From assembly GCF_052119705.1 (NCBI RefSeq), contig NZ_JBGQOP010000013.1:1-64000 (forward strand): 64,000 bases of DNA. The letters run 5' to 3'. The position numbers and the translations under genes were made by a program. This stretch comes from Oceanimonas sp052119705. GTDB taxonomy: Bacteria > Pseudomonadota > Gammaproteobacteria > Enterobacterales > Aeromonadaceae. Below, piece after piece: positions 25,365 to 34,526 of this stretch (the first letter of the stretch is position 1; each line of letters begins with the position of its first letter). The notes under the pieces were generated by a model. That model was not told the origin of the DNA and did no database searches. It saw only the letters and a list, made by a program, of their open reading frames with translations.

Positions 25365-26046
25365 CTTGCCTCCGGTAGTAACAAAACGCGGCAATACACA
25401 CAGCTAGCGCCATCAGCAACCATTGCACCGCGTAGCCAATATGTTTCTCTGGCCCCATCACCACCGGCTGCCAGTGTTTATCTTCAGCACCCTGTTCGTC
25501 ACTCGATAGTTTTAAGACGAAGGGCAGCACAGGCTCGCCCCAGATTTGTGCTAATAAAGCAGGCGTTAAACTGGGTACTAAAGGATAGCTGGCAATAAAG
25601 GTGAACTGGCCTAACGAGAGTGGCGGCTGATACGGTCGAACTAGATGCCCAGAGAGCGACAGGGACGTAGTGATGGCAGGAATTGCGGGCAACTGACGCC
25701 TGTCCACGTCTGCGGGCCACCAACCGGTATCAACCATCAGCAAACCCTGCGGCGTGAGCAAGGCGCGAATTAATCGATAACCCACCCGCCCTGCTTGTAT
25801 TTGGTTATCGAGAAAGACCTCACGCCCAGATAAGTAGTGCCCCTGAGTCGCCAGTCGATAACCAAAAGGGGAATCCATGGCACTGGCTTGGTTTAAGCTA
25901 ATATCACTGTTGCGACGCTGCTGCCACTCGACTATTAACTGGCGTTTTTCTTCGGCACGGGATAATTGCCAACCCGCCATGCCCAGCATCACTAGGCTGA
26001 GCAGTGCGGTTAGCATTAACAAACCGACGTCCTTTCTTCTGCTCAA
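25354..26046 (-). CDS. SURF1-family cytochrome oxidase assembly protein
   Basis: A 230-residue membrane protein with the SURF1 layout: an N-terminal helix (GLLMLTALLSLVMLGMAGWQL), a periplasmic domain containing GYRLATQGHYL, LLMVDTGWWPA and HIGYAVQW, and a C-terminal helix ending in a basic tail. SURF1 helps insert heme a into subunit I. The start appears to be TTG 26046 with GGGAGA about 7 bases upstream; the first ATG is codon 11 and would trim the first helix. Confidence 0.9.
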   Translation of the reverse strand: MSRRKDVGLLMLTALLSLVMLGMAGWQLSRAEEKRQLIVEWQQRRNSDISLNQASAMDSPFGYRLATQGHYLSGREVFLDNQIQAGRVGYRLIRALLTPQGLLMVDTGWWPADVDRRQLPAIPAITTSLSLSGHLVRPYQPPLSLGQFTFIASYPLVPSLTPALLAQIWGEPVLPFVLKLSSDEQGAEDKHWQPVVMGPEKHIGYAVQWLLMALAVCIAAFCYYRRQDAS

Positions 26047-26069
26047 TATTCAATCTCCCTGTCTCATGC

Positions 26070-26131
26070 TGTAAGGGCGAAAGGTGAGGGACGCGAAATT
26101 AAACCGCCCACCTCACGCTTCAAGCTTCACA
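26070..26131. repeat. Heptamer inverted repeat at the COX3 gene end
   Basis: Left arm units TGTAAGG, GCGAAAG, GTGAGGG, ACGCGAA (26070-26097); right arm units CCTCACG, CTTCAAG, CTTCACA (26111-26131). The right arm contains the COX3 stop codon. The loop is only 13 bases. Confidence 0.75.
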
Positions 26132-26996
26132 GCACGTACACCGTCATAAACAGCACCAGCCACACCAAGTCCACGAAGTGCCAATACCAAGCCGCGGCCT
26201 GAAAACCAAAATGCTGCGCCTGAGTAAAATCACCTCTTTGTACCCTGAGCCACATAGTCACCAGCAACAGCGTGCCCAAGATCACGTGCGCACCATGAAA
26301 ACCGGTTAATAAAAAGAAGGTGTTACCATAGATGCCAGAATCAAGTTTAAGCCCTAACTCCTGATAGGCATGGCTGTATTCCCACGTTTGTAAGACTAAG
26401 AAAGTGATGCCTAGCAGCGCTGTGCACCCCAACCACAACGCCAGACTGTTACGCCGGTTATGCAGTAACGCCCGATGCGCAACATACAAGGTAAACGATG
26501 AGCTGATCAGCACTAGGGTGTTAATCAGCGGCAAGCCAAACCAACCCATGGCAGTGGTCTTAGTGCCTCCCGGTGTCAGCAGCATAGGCCAGTCGGGGAC
26601 GAAGTTTGGCCAGAGCACCGCATGGGTCATCGCATTATTGCTGGCTCCACCCAACCAAGGCACCACTAAAATGCGGATGTAAAATAGCACGCCAAAAAGA
26701 GCCGCAAAAAACATCACCTCAGAGAAAATGAACCAGCTCATACCGAGACGAAAAGAACGGTGCATCTGCGTACTATATAAGCCAGACTTTGACTCTTGGA
26801 TGACGTTGCCAAACCAGCCAAATAACATCACCACCATCACCAACACGCCCAAACTAAAGACGATATGCCCAGCAAAGGTAGCTAACCCCGACACCCAAAG
26901 TCCGGCGCCAGCAGCTAATAGAAACAACCCCAGCGCGCCCATTAGCGGCCAAGGACTTTGACTCGGGACATAATACGGCTGACATTTAACCGGCAT
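26127..26996 (-). CDS. ctaE: Cytochrome c oxidase subunit III
   Basis: A 289-residue seven-helix subunit of the heme-copper oxidase. It begins MPVKCQPYYVPSQSPWPLMGA and shows the family segments YSTQMHRSFRLGMSWFIFSEVMFF, FTLYVAHRALL, TFLVLQTWEYSHAY, GNTFFLLTGFHGAHVILG and WYWHFVDLVWLVLF. A strong AAGGAGG precedes the ATG. It lies between ctaG and SURF1. Confidence 0.96.
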   Translation of the reverse strand: MPVKCQPYYVPSQSPWPLMGALGLFLLAAGAGLWVSGLATFAGHIVFSLGVLVMVVMLFGWFGNVIQESKSGLYSTQMHRSFRLGMSWFIFSEVMFFAALFGVLFYIRILVVPWLGGASNNAMTHAVLWPNFVPDWPMLLTPGGTKTTAMGWFGLPLINTLVLISSSFTLYVAHRALLHNRRNSLALWLGCTALLGITFLVLQTWEYSHAYQELGLKLDSGIYGNTFFLLTGFHGAHVILGTLLLVTMWLRVQRGDFTQAQHFGFQAAAWYWHFVDLVWLVLFMTVYVL

Positions 26997-27011
26997 TGTT
27001 GCCTCCTTGGC

Positions 27012-27536
27012 TTAGCTACGGTTGGCCCTATCACTGATGTCATACAAGGTGTATGACAGTGTAAATACTTCTATGTCTGCCGGCAGCATACGATCCACGT
27101 AAAAACGCATCGGCAGCACAGCCGTGCCCTGTGCCGTCAGAGGCTGCTCTTGAAAACAAAAACACTCAGTTTTGTGCAAGTAACTGGCGGCGCGACCGGG
27201 TGACACCGAGGGAATTGCCCGCAGTACTTTGTCTTTGCCACTGGGATTAGTCACCGTAAAATCAACTTGATGCATAGCCCCAAGCTGCACCTGTAAATGC
27301 TGTACCGACGCGCTAAATTCGCCCTGCAGCCCTGTGCTTTGATAAGTCACAAACTCCACAGTCACGTGACGATTGGGGTCTATCTCTTGCGACTCCACCA
27401 CCGCTTGGGTGGCGGTTTTACCATTCAGACCCGTGATATCGCAGAACACGTCATATAAAGGCACCAACAAAAAACCAAAGCCAAACATGACCACGGCTAA
27501 TAACGCCAGTTGGAGTGCCTTACGATCGCGCATCAT
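27012..27536 (-). CDS. ctaG: Cytochrome c oxidase assembly protein CtaG/Cox11
   Basis: Copper chaperone that delivers CuB to subunit I. From ATG 27536 the 174-residue protein has a membrane anchor (about 8-25), the conserved YDVFC (28-32) and the copper-binding CFCF motif (125-128, KTECFCFQEQ). The start overlaps the ctaD stop region by 17 bases. A second ATG directly follows the first; either could be used. The longer upstream frame lies wholly inside ctaD. Confidence 0.95.
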   Translation of the reverse strand: MMRDRKALQLALLAVVMFGFGFLLVPLYDVFCDITGLNGKTATQAVVESQEIDPNRHVTVEFVTYQSTGLQGEFSASVQHLQVQLGAMHQVDFTVTNPSGKDKVLRAIPSVSPGRAASYLHKTECFCFQEQPLTAQGTAVLPMRFYVDRMLPADIEVFTLSYTLYDISDRANRS

Positions 27537-29142
27537 AATCCGTAACCTCAGGTGGCGTGCTAAAGGTGTGATAGGGCGCGGGTGACGGCACAGTCCATTC
27601 CATGCCATGGGCACCTTCCCATACTCGGGCCGGCGCCGGTGTACCACCGCGAATACATTTGATGACTAGCACCACAAACAGCAGTTGCGATAAACCAAAG
27701 GCAAAGCCGCCAATGCTGACTAAGGCGTTAATATCGGCAAATTGCAGCGCATAGTCGGGGATGCGCCGTGGCATACCGGCGAGACCCAAAAAGTGCATCG
27801 GAAAAAACAGCACGTTGACGGAAATAACCGAACACCAAAAATGCCACTTGCCCAAGCGCTCGTTAAACATGTGACCTGTCCACTTGGGCAGCCAGTAATA
27901 CACGGCAGCAAACACCGACAATACGGCACCCGTCACTAGCACATAGTGAAAGTGAGCGACCACAAAATAGGTATCGTGATACTGAAAATCCGCGGGGGTG
28001 ATGGCCAGCATTAAGCCGCTAAAGCCGCCAATTGTGAACAGCACGATAAAGGCGATAGAAAACAGCATGGGCACTTCAAAGCTCAATGAGCCACGCCACA
28101 TAGTGGCTACCCAGTTAAAGACCTTAACGCCAGTGGGTACCGAGATCAGCATGGTGCAATACATGAAGAACAATTCTGCCGCCACCGGCATGCCCACGGT
28201 AAACATATGGTGTGCCCACACGAGAAAACTCAAACCAGCAATGGCCACGGTGGCCGCCACCATAGACCGATAACCAAACAAAGGTTTGCGACTAAAGGCA
28301 GGAATAGTGGCCGAGATGATGCCAAAGCTCGGCAAGATCATAATGTAGACCTCGGGGTGGCCGAAAAACCAAAAGATATGCTGAAACAATATAGGGTCGC
28401 CGCCACCTGCCGCATTAAAGAAGCTGGTGCCAAAATATTTATCGGTTAATACCATAGTGACGGCACCGGCTAGCACCGGCATTACGGCGATCAGCAAAAA
28501 CGCCGTAATCAACCAAGTCCAACAAAACATTGGTAGCTTCAGCCAAGTCATGCCCGGTGCGCGCAAATTACAGATGGTCACTATGACGTTAATCGCGCCC
28601 ATGATGGAGCTGATGCCCATAATATGAATGGCAAACACAAACAAGGCGGTGCTATCTGGTGAGTAAGTGGTAGATAAGGGTGCGTAGAAGGTCCAGCCAA
28701 AGTTTGGGCCGCCACCTGGCATAAATAAGGTTGATAACATCAGCACGAAGGCAAAGGGTAGTATCCAAAAACTCCAGTTGTTCATGCGCGGCAGGGCCAT
28801 ATCTGGCGCACCTATCATCAGCGGTATCATCCAGTTAGCCAACCCCACGAACGAGGGCATAACGGCACCAAAAATCATGATCAAACCGTGCATGGTCGTC
28901 ATCTGATTAAAGAAAGCTGGATCCACTAGTTGCAGACCCGGTTGAAACAATTCGGCACGGATCAACATTGCCATACCGCCGCCGACAAAAAACATGGTCA
29001 GGCTAAACAAAAGATACAGGGTGCCTATGTCTTTGTGATTGGTAGTAAATAGCCAGCGCTTAAGGCCTTTAGTTGGGCCATGAGCTGCCACAGGTAAGTG
29101 CGCAGGATCTTCTACTATGTCGACTTTATTTAGCGATACCAT
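27520..29142 (-). CDS. ctaD: Cytochrome c oxidase subunit I
   Basis: The 540-residue catalytic subunit holding heme a and the heme a3-CuB centre. Metal ligands and channel residues are visible: MTTMHGLIM, FWFFGHPEVYIMILP (CuB His cross-linked to Tyr, and the D-channel Glu), AHHMFTVGM and VVAHFHYVLVTGA. The Glu in GHPEV marks a type A1 oxidase. SVPTGVKVFNW belongs to the K-channel helix. It lies between coxB and ctaG. Confidence 0.97.
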   Translation of the reverse strand: MVSLNKVDIVEDPAHLPVAAHGPTKGLKRWLFTTNHKDIGTLYLLFSLTMFFVGGGMAMLIRAELFQPGLQLVDPAFFNQMTTMHGLIMIFGAVMPSFVGLANWMIPLMIGAPDMALPRMNNWSFWILPFAFVLMLSTLFMPGGGPNFGWTFYAPLSTTYSPDSTALFVFAIHIMGISSIMGAINVIVTICNLRAPGMTWLKLPMFCWTWLITAFLLIAVMPVLAGAVTMVLTDKYFGTSFFNAAGGGDPILFQHIFWFFGHPEVYIMILPSFGIISATIPAFSRKPLFGYRSMVAATVAIAGLSFLVWAHHMFTVGMPVAAELFFMYCTMLISVPTGVKVFNWVATMWRGSLSFEVPMLFSIAFIVLFTIGGFSGLMLAITPADFQYHDTYFVVAHFHYVLVTGAVLSVFAAVYYWLPKWTGHMFNERLGKWHFWCSVISVNVLFFPMHFLGLAGMPRRIPDYALQFADINALVSIGGFAFGLSQLLFVVLVIKCIRGGTPAPARVWEGAHGMEWTVPSPAPYHTFSTPPEVTDYDARS

Positions 29143-29151
29143 CCTAGCCCC

Positions 29152-30276
29152 CTACTGTCCGTTTCTGGCCTGCTCAATATCGCTGGGTTGCACCAAATCT
29201 TTGGTATCGTTCCCCCAAGCGTTACGCTCATAAGTGATCACGGCCGCCAATTCTTTGGCCGATAGCTGCTTATCAAAGCTTTGCATGGCCGTGCCCGCTT
29301 TACCAAACAGCACAATATGCAGGTGAGCCGCCTTATCCTTTAAAATCAACTGGCTGCCTTTAAGTGGCGGAAAAGCGCCGGGCAAACCTTCACCATTAGC
29401 TTGGTGACAAGCGGCACAAATGCGTTGATACACCTGCTCGCCGGTTGTCATCAGCTCATCCATGGTCATTTGTGTGGCCAATTGCGCTTGTTCGTCGGCT
29501 TTGGCTTGCAACTGCTTAGCTTTAGCGTCGGCCAGCCAAGTATCGAATTCGGCACCGCTTTTCGCTTCCACCACTATCGGCATAAAGCCATGGTTTTTGC
29601 CGCATAGCTCAGCGCATTGGCCACGGTAAATACCCGGCTCGTTAATACGCGTCCAAGCTTCATTAATAAAGCCCGGCACCGCGTCCTTTTTAATGGCAAA
29701 CGCCGGTACCCACCAAGAGTGGATCACATCATCAGAAGTAATTAAGAAGCGGATTTTACGATCTGTGGGTAGCACTAAGGGCCAATCTACTTCCAGCAGG
29801 TAATTCTCACCTTTAGCAACTTGCCCTTGAATTTGCTCTGGTAAAGTACCAATCAAGCTATAAAAGCCGACATCTTGTTCAAAGTAGCTGTAATGCCATT
29901 TCCACTGCGAACCCGTCACTTGCACTGTCAGATCCGATTGGCTGGCATCTTCCATGGCAATTAAGGTACGAGTGGCCGGAATGGCCATAATAATCAAGAT
30001 AACGAAGGGGATCAGAGTCCAGAGAATTTCTACTTTGGTACTTTCATGAAACTGAGCAGCCTGTGCGCCCTTGTCTTTACGATGATGAATAATAGCCCAA
30101 AGCATAATGCCGAATACAATGACGCCAATGGCCACGCAGATCAGGAATATGGTCATGTGTAAGCCATACACTTTTTGGCTGATGTCGGTCACGCCAGTCG
30201 TCATATTCAAACGCGTTTGCGCTTGCGTCGGCAGGGCTATGAGTAAAGGCAATAACAACGGATTTAGCTTCACCAC
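29152..30276 (-). CDS. ctaC: Cytochrome c oxidase subunit II with fused cytochrome c domain
   Basis: A 374-residue subunit with signal peptide, two membrane helices (about 40-62 and 84-104), a cupredoxin domain and a C-terminal cytochrome c domain. CuA ligands are His186 (DDVIHSWWVPAF), Cys221 and Cys225 (CAELCGKNHGFM), His229 and Met232. The fused heme motif is CAACH (287-291) with Met331 as likely axial ligand. The fusion defines a caa3-type oxidase. The start is GTG, at 30276 or the adjacent GTG at 30273. It is the first gene of the operon. Confidence 0.95.
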   Translation of the reverse strand: MVKLNPLLLPLLIALPTQAQTRLNMTTGVTDISQKVYGLHMTIFLICVAIGVIVFGIMLWAIIHHRKDKGAQAAQFHESTKVEILWTLIPFVILIIMAIPATRTLIAMEDASQSDLTVQVTGSQWKWHYSYFEQDVGFYSLIGTLPEQIQGQVAKGENYLLEVDWPLVLPTDRKIRFLITSDDVIHSWWVPAFAIKKDAVPGFINEAWTRINEPGIYRGQCAELCGKNHGFMPIVVEAKSGAEFDTWLADAKAKQLQAKADEQAQLATQMTMDELMTTGEQVYQRICAACHQANGEGLPGAFPPLKGSQLILKDKAAHLHIVLFGKAGTAMQSFDKQLSAKELAAVITYERNAWGNDTKDLVQPSDIEQARNGQ

Positions 30277-30574
30277 CCACCCCCAAGTTAATCTTGAATA
30301 TTGGCGTACTAACGTTGAATGATGGTGCTATTCGGATCTACGTGGCGGCATTCGACGTTAACAGTAAGTAAAGCATCGAAAGCGAAAAAGGAAAGAAAAT
30401 AATGATGCTACGCTGATGAACCGCGTGCTAAGACAAGGGGTTACAATATGCTAGAACGAAGTAGAGACGGACAATCGAAGGTTAAAAAAGAGAAAATAAA
30501 AATACTGGCAGGCTGCGTGAGGCGGCTAATTTCCTCACGCGAATTGGCCAAAACCCGTTAAGAATCGACGTCAG
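30277..30574. other. Leader region of the oxidase operon and lexA 3' flank
   Basis: About 300 bases without a gene. The promoter of the oxidase operon should lie here on the minus strand, but no clear -35/-10 pair stands out. The side next to lexA carries a GCGTGAGG/CCTCACGC hairpin. Confidence 0.45.
30515..30540 (-). terminator. Possible terminator after lexA
   Basis: An 8-bp stem GCGTGAGG/CCTCACGC with a 10-base loop on the minus strand. The T-rich run begins about 12 bases after the stem, so termination is uncertain. Confidence 0.4.
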
Positions 30575-31186
30575 TTAAAAATCAGAGTTACGGATCACAC
30601 CTACGGCGAGGCCTTCTATGATCAACTCTTGACTGCGCAAGTCCACTTCTATGGGGCTAAGCTCTTCGTTTTCCGGTAATAAACTGACCTTATTACCCTT
30701 ACGCTGAAAACGCTTCACCGTGACTTCGTCGTCTAGGCGCGCCACTACCACTTGGCCATTGCGTACTTCTTGCGTCTTGTGTACCGCTAACAAATCGCCA
30801 TCCATGATGCCGATGTTTTTCATGCTCATGCCTTTAACGCGCAATAAGAAGTCGGCAGCCGGATGAAACAGGGCGGGATCCAACTGATAATGACTTTCTA
30901 TGTGCTGCTGGGCCAAAATCGGCTCGCCGGCGGCCACGCGACCAATCAGCGGCAAACCCATTTCTTCTGGCTCTTCTTCAATTAAGCGTATACCTCTAGA
31001 GGTACCCGGCATCATGGTAATAACGCCTTTTTTGGCCAGCGCCTTAAGGTGTTCTTCTGCCGCATTCGCGGATTTAAACCCCAAGATGTTGGCAATTTCG
31101 GCACGCGTCGGTGGCATACCGGTTTGCTGGATCTGATCTTTAATGATGTCCAGTACCTGAGACTGGCGAAGCGTAAGCGCTTTCAT
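30575..31186 (-). CDS. lexA: SOS response repressor LexA
   Basis: Represses SOS genes and cleaves itself when stimulated by RecA filaments. The 203-residue protein has the N-terminal winged helix-turn-helix (LTLRQSQVLDIIKDQI ... TRAEIANILGF), the cleavage site Ala86-Gly87 (RVAAGEP), the catalytic Ser121 (KGMSMKN) and Lys158 (EVTVKRF). Two LexA boxes lie in its own promoter, so it is autoregulated. It is followed on the same strand by the oxidase operon and preceded by ubiC-ubiA. Confidence 0.98.
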   Translation of the reverse strand: MKALTLRQSQVLDIIKDQIQQTGMPPTRAEIANILGFKSANAAEEHLKALAKKGVITMMPGTSRGIRLIEEEPEEMGLPLIGRVAAGEPILAQQHIESHYQLDPALFHPAADFLLRVKGMSMKNIGIMDGDLLAVHKTQEVRNGQVVVARLDDEVTVKRFQRKGNKVSLLPENEELSPIEVDLRSQELIIEGLAVGVIRNSDF

Positions 31187-31193
31187 AGGGCAC

Positions 31194-31229
31194 CTGTTTT
31201 TTTATACAGTTAACTGTCAGTATATCCAG
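31194..31229. promoter_or_regulatory. Tandem LexA operators
   Basis: Two CTG-N10-CAG palindromes at 31194-31209 and 31214-31229, spaced 20 bases centre to centre. Twin boxes in front of lexA are the classic autoregulatory arrangement of the E. coli gene. Confidence 0.92.
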
Positions 31230-31246
31230 TATACGCGCCGGAGCAA
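31219..31246 (-). promoter_or_regulatory. lexA promoter
   Basis: Minus strand: -35 TTGCTC (31246-31241), 16-base spacer, -10 TATACT (31224-31219). The -10 lies inside the upstream LexA box, so the bound repressor would block polymerase. Confidence 0.75.
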
Positions 31247-31318
31247 GTATAAAATATCAGACCCACTCTTTAGGGCTAGATAACAGCCTTAATTTCGCCA
31301 AACTGCAGCCATAACCGC

Positions 31319-32212
31319 CTAGAATAGCGTCAGCACTAAGCCAATAAACACCAGCATGCCCACGTAGTTATTATTCAAAAAAGCACGAAAACACAACTCA
31401 CGTTCTCGGTCGCGGATCTGGCGTTGCTGATACACAAATAAGCCCGCCGCGCCTAATAAGCTCCAATAAAACCAAGCCCCTAAGGCAAAGGCTTGCCCAG
31501 CCGCCACCAAGAGAATGAGCGTCACTAACTGCAAGATGCCGATGATGAGCTTATCTCGGCGACCAAACAAGATGGCGGTAGATTTAACACCTATCTGCAA
31601 ATCATCGTCACGATCCACCATGGCGTACATAGTGTCATAGGCGACAGTCCAGGTCAGATTGGCGGCAAACAATAACCACAGCCCCAGCGGCAAGCTATTA
31701 CTTTGGGCGGCAAAGGCCATGGGGATCGCCCACGAAAAGGCAATGCCTAAAAATAGCTGCGGCAAGTGAGTGTAGCGCTTCATAAAAGGATACAGCGCAG
31801 CCCAACCTAGGCCGGCCACCGACAACAAAATAGTCAGCTTGTTGGTAGTCAGCACTAGCAAGAAAGACACGCCGACCAAGAATGTAAAAAAACCTAACGC
31901 TTGGCGCTCGGTCAGCTCCCCCGTCACCAAAGGCCGCCCATTGGTGCGCTTTACATGACCATCAATATGCCGGTCCGCATAATCATTGATCACACATCCC
32001 GCCGATCGCATCGAGAACACGCCCACGATAAACACCAACAATAACCACCAAGACGGGCGGCCCTCACCGGCAATCCATAAGGCCCATAAAGTAGGCCAAA
32101 GCAATAACAAGGTGCCTATGGGTTTATCGAGCCGAGCCAGCGCCATGTAAGCGCGCCATTTAGGTCGCGTGAGTGTGGGCATATTAGGGTTAGGCGAAGT
32201 GAGGCTGGTCAT
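31319..32212 (-). CDS. ubiA: 4-hydroxybenzoate octaprenyltransferase
   Basis: Membrane prenyltransferase that attaches the polyprenyl chain to 4-hydroxybenzoate in ubiquinone synthesis. From ATG 32212 (GAGAG upstream) the product has 297 residues and about nine helices. The first Asp-rich motif is INDYADRHIDGHVKRT; the second is DTMYAMVDRDDDLQIGVKS. Its start lies four bases after the ubiC stop, so the two ubiquinone genes are co-transcribed. An open frame extends further upstream into ubiC without family similarity. Confidence 0.96.
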   Translation of the reverse strand: MTSLTSPNPNMPTLTRPKWRAYMALARLDKPIGTLLLLWPTLWALWIAGEGRPSWWLLLVFIVGVFSMRSAGCVINDYADRHIDGHVKRTNGRPLVTGELTERQALGFFTFLVGVSFLLVLTTNKLTILLSVAGLGWAALYPFMKRYTHLPQLFLGIAFSWAIPMAFAAQSNSLPLGLWLLFAANLTWTVAYDTMYAMVDRDDDLQIGVKSTAILFGRRDKLIIGILQLVTLILLVAAGQAFALGAWFYWSLLGAAGLFVYQQRQIRDRERELCFRAFLNNNYVGMLVFIGLVLTLF

Positions 32213-32216
32213 AACA

Positions 32217-32762
32217 TTACTCTCTAGTAAACGCAGGCGGCAGACAAAATAACTCACTGACTAAGACCCTTGCCTCGGGAATAGCCAACACAGAGCGGCG
32301 CGCCCATGGCGATGAGGTAGTGGAGGCTGGCAAATGAGGATGAACTTGCAAGACTAGTTGCTGAGACTCGGCTGCCGTTAACTGAGCAAACTCAAACCGA
32401 CTGCGCACTAATTGCGGATGTTCGAACAGTAGTTCGCCTAAGGCTTTTTGGCCTAAGCCGCCGAGCGCGGGTAGGGCCTCAAGTGCGGCGCTGGAATACA
32501 GTGAGCTGGCATAAACCCATGGCTGTTCGTCACATAACAGCAAGACTTCACGACAATAAGCGTGAGTTTCACCCAACCAGTGTGCTTGACTCTGCGTGAG
32601 CGACACGCCCTGAGTGCTCAAAAGTTGCACCCGAAATTGCTTACAATGCAGGCGTAAACGAGCGGTTAATGAACCCGTATCTTGCAGCCAATCATTAAGA
32701 CTTGGCAGCGCGAGCGGAACTGCGGATTGCCAGCGCCAATGTGCATCGGCGGTAATCTTCAC
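32217..32762 (-). CDS. ubiC: Chorismate pyruvate-lyase
   Basis: Converts chorismate to 4-hydroxybenzoate and pyruvate, the first committed step of ubiquinone synthesis. The 181-residue protein shows W.WL.DTGSLTARL near the N-terminus, REVLLLCDEQPWVYASSL in the middle, and WARRSVL...LVSELFLP-like residues at the end, as in the UbiC family. The start is GTG 32762, with AGGAAA eight bases upstream. The product feeds UbiA, encoded immediately downstream. Confidence 0.93.
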   Translation of the reverse strand: MKITADAHWRWQSAVPLALPSLNDWLQDTGSLTARLRLHCKQFRVQLLSTQGVSLTQSQAHWLGETHAYCREVLLLCDEQPWVYASSLYSSAALEALPALGGLGQKALGELLFEHPQLVRSRFEFAQLTAAESQQLVLQVHPHLPASTTSSPWARRSVLAIPEARVLVSELFCLPPAFTRE

Positions 32763-32892
32763 GGGTATTTCCTAGCTTTGAGGGGGGAAGGCATAGACAT
32801 TAATAAGAGTTTAAATCCTGAAAAACACGTATTCACTTGACCGGCTCACACTTTGTTTAAACAATAGCCATCTTATTCCGTTAGAAAGGCTC

Positions 32893-33288
32893 ATGATGTT
32901 TCGCATAATTGCACTGTGTATTCTGTTTACCGCGGCATCGCTGCAGGCTCAAGAAGCAGCCCCAGAAGGCCCTTTATATTACACCATAGAGCCCGACATT
33001 ATTACCAACTACCACAACTCGGGCCAGACCTTGGGTTATGTGCGGGTAACGGTGGATTTAATGCTAGAAAGCGCCGACAAGATGCCATTAGTGGAGCTGC
33101 ATATTCCGCTGTTGCGTGATGCAATCAATAGCCTATTGGCCGAACAAGACCAGCAACAAATTCGCTCGCTGACGATGCGCGACCAACTGTCGGCACAAGG
33201 CTTACAGCGCCTCAACGATCTCTTGTTAAAAGAGACAGGTGAAACGCCGATCCGTCGCCTGTTGTTTACCAAGTTTTTATATCAGTAA
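32893..33288 (+). CDS. FliL-like exported protein
   Basis: A 131-residue protein with a signal peptide or N-terminal anchor (about 3-18, cleavage near LQAQEA) and a FliL-type domain: YYTIEPDIITNYHN, LGYVRVTVDLML, LHIPLLRDAINSLL and a C-terminal LLFTKFLYQ. FliL stabilises flagellar stators, but this copy is remote from any flagellar operon and lacks a cytoplasmic part, so its role is unclear. Two adjacent ATG codons (32893, 32896) follow AAAGG. It is divergent from ubiC and convergent with glpG. Confidence 0.75.
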   Translation: MMFRIIALCILFTAASLQAQEAAPEGPLYYTIEPDIITNYHNSGQTLGYVRVTVDLMLESADKMPLVELHIPLLRDAINSLLAEQDQQQIRSLTMRDQLSAQGLQRLNDLLLKETGETPIRRLLFTKFLYQ

Positions 33289-33294
33289 TACGAA

Positions 33295-34128
33295 CTAAGG
33301 TGACACCCGCTGACGATCCAACATAGCTTGTACTAGCCCAATTAGGCCTCCGCCCAAGTGAGCTAAGTTGGCCACAGGCCCCAAAACGCCCGTAAAACCC
33401 AGCACCAGCCACACCAACATCAATACTGCCATGCCATCGGGCAAGCTAATGCCACCGGTAGGATTTAAGCGACCCGACAGCCAGACATAGGCAAACAAGG
33501 CATACACAACGCCCGATAAACCGCCAAAATAGGGACCACTGGCAAAAAATTGCATCACGTTAGGCAGTGCCGCTGCCACCAGCACGATTAACAGCAAGCG
33601 GCCCGAGCCGCGCTCACGCTCCACCATGCAGGCGAGATACCACCACCAAAACAGGTTAAACACCAGATGCATCAAACTGAAGTGCAATAAGGCAGGCGTA
33701 AAAACGCGCCAAAAATTGATGCCCAGTAATTGACTTAGCTGCGGCGGGAAAGACAAGGCAGCTAACACGGGCGCACCCAGTGTGGCCAATATATAAATCA
33801 GCACACACGCTATTAATACGCTTACGTTAACCGGCCCCGTGCGGCTCAATAACTGAGCCAGACTATTGTTACTGCGCTTACTCGGTGCAAACTGCACCTG
33901 TGTATCCCCATGCAGCCAAGCGGCTTCTTGATAACGCGGATGCAAAGGCTCGGCGATAAAGCGCAGCACCTCAGGCTCAGCCTTGGGCCACAAGTCTTCA
34001 TCTACCAGCCAAATACTGACCCGATGCGCATCGTCGAGGGTTTGTTCACATTGCAACCCCATGGCTGCTAAGTAATCGACAAATGACTGGGCAAGTCTGG
34101 GGTCTGGCACCACCAACAACAATTTCAT
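33295..34128 (-). CDS. glpG: Rhomboid intramembrane serine protease
   Basis: Six-helix membrane protease cleaving substrates within the bilayer. From ATG 34128 the 277-residue protein has a soluble N-terminal domain, then the rhomboid core with HLVFN (154-158), the catalytic Ser205 in GGLSGVVYAL and His257 in LAHLGGG, close to E. coli numbering (201, 254). The start codon shares one base with the glpE stop (TAATG), so translation is coupled. Confidence 0.96.
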   Translation of the reverse strand: MKLLLVVPDPRLAQSFVDYLAAMGLQCEQTLDDAHRVSIWLVDEDLWPKAEPEVLRFIAEPLHPRYQEAAWLHGDTQVQFAPSKRSNNSLAQLLSRTGPVNVSVLIACVLIYILATLGAPVLAALSFPPQLSQLLGINFWRVFTPALLHFSLMHLVFNLFWWWYLACMVERERGSGRLLLIVLVAAALPNVMQFFASGPYFGGLSGVVYALFAYVWLSGRLNPTGGISLPDGMAVLMLVWLVLGFTGVLGPVANLAHLGGGLIGLVQAMLDRQRVSP

Positions 34129-34445
34129 TACGCAGCAACCACAGGCTGAGTGCGGCGCCACGCCTCAAAGCCTCCATCTAAGCTGTACACTTCTTCAAAG
34201 CCTTGTTCGATTAAATACTGAGCCGCCCCTTGGCTGCTCACGCCGTGATAACACATCACTATGATGGGCGTCTCATAATCCACTTCATTGGTAAAGGCCA
34301 CTAAGGTGTCGTTGGTCAGATGATAAGACGACGCTACACGGGCGAGTGCAAACGACTGGGGATCACGGGTGTCAACTAACCGAGCCTGACCTTGGGCCAG
34401 TAAGCTTTGCGCTTCATCGACAGAAATATGGGCAAACTGCTCCAT
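34128..34445 (-). CDS. glpE: Thiosulfate sulfurtransferase GlpE
   Basis: A single-domain rhodanese of 105 residues that transfers sulfur from thiosulfate to thiols or cyanide. The active-site loop is VMCYHGVSSQG with Cys65, matching E. coli GlpE exactly in position. The segment LVDTRDPQSF is the conserved rhodanese N-terminal motif. It is coupled to glpG downstream; no glpR or glpD is nearby. Confidence 0.95.
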   Translation of the reverse strand: MEQFAHISVDEAQSLLAQGQARLVDTRDPQSFALARVASSYHLTNDTLVAFTNEVDYETPIIVMCYHGVSSQGAAQYLIEQGFEEVYSLDGGFEAWRRTQPVVAA

Positions 34446-34526
34446 GGTAAACTCCTTAAATAAATTTCAGCCAGTTTACCCAATCTCAACTTTATTGGCA
34501 TTAGCTGCTTTAATCTGCACTGGGCT

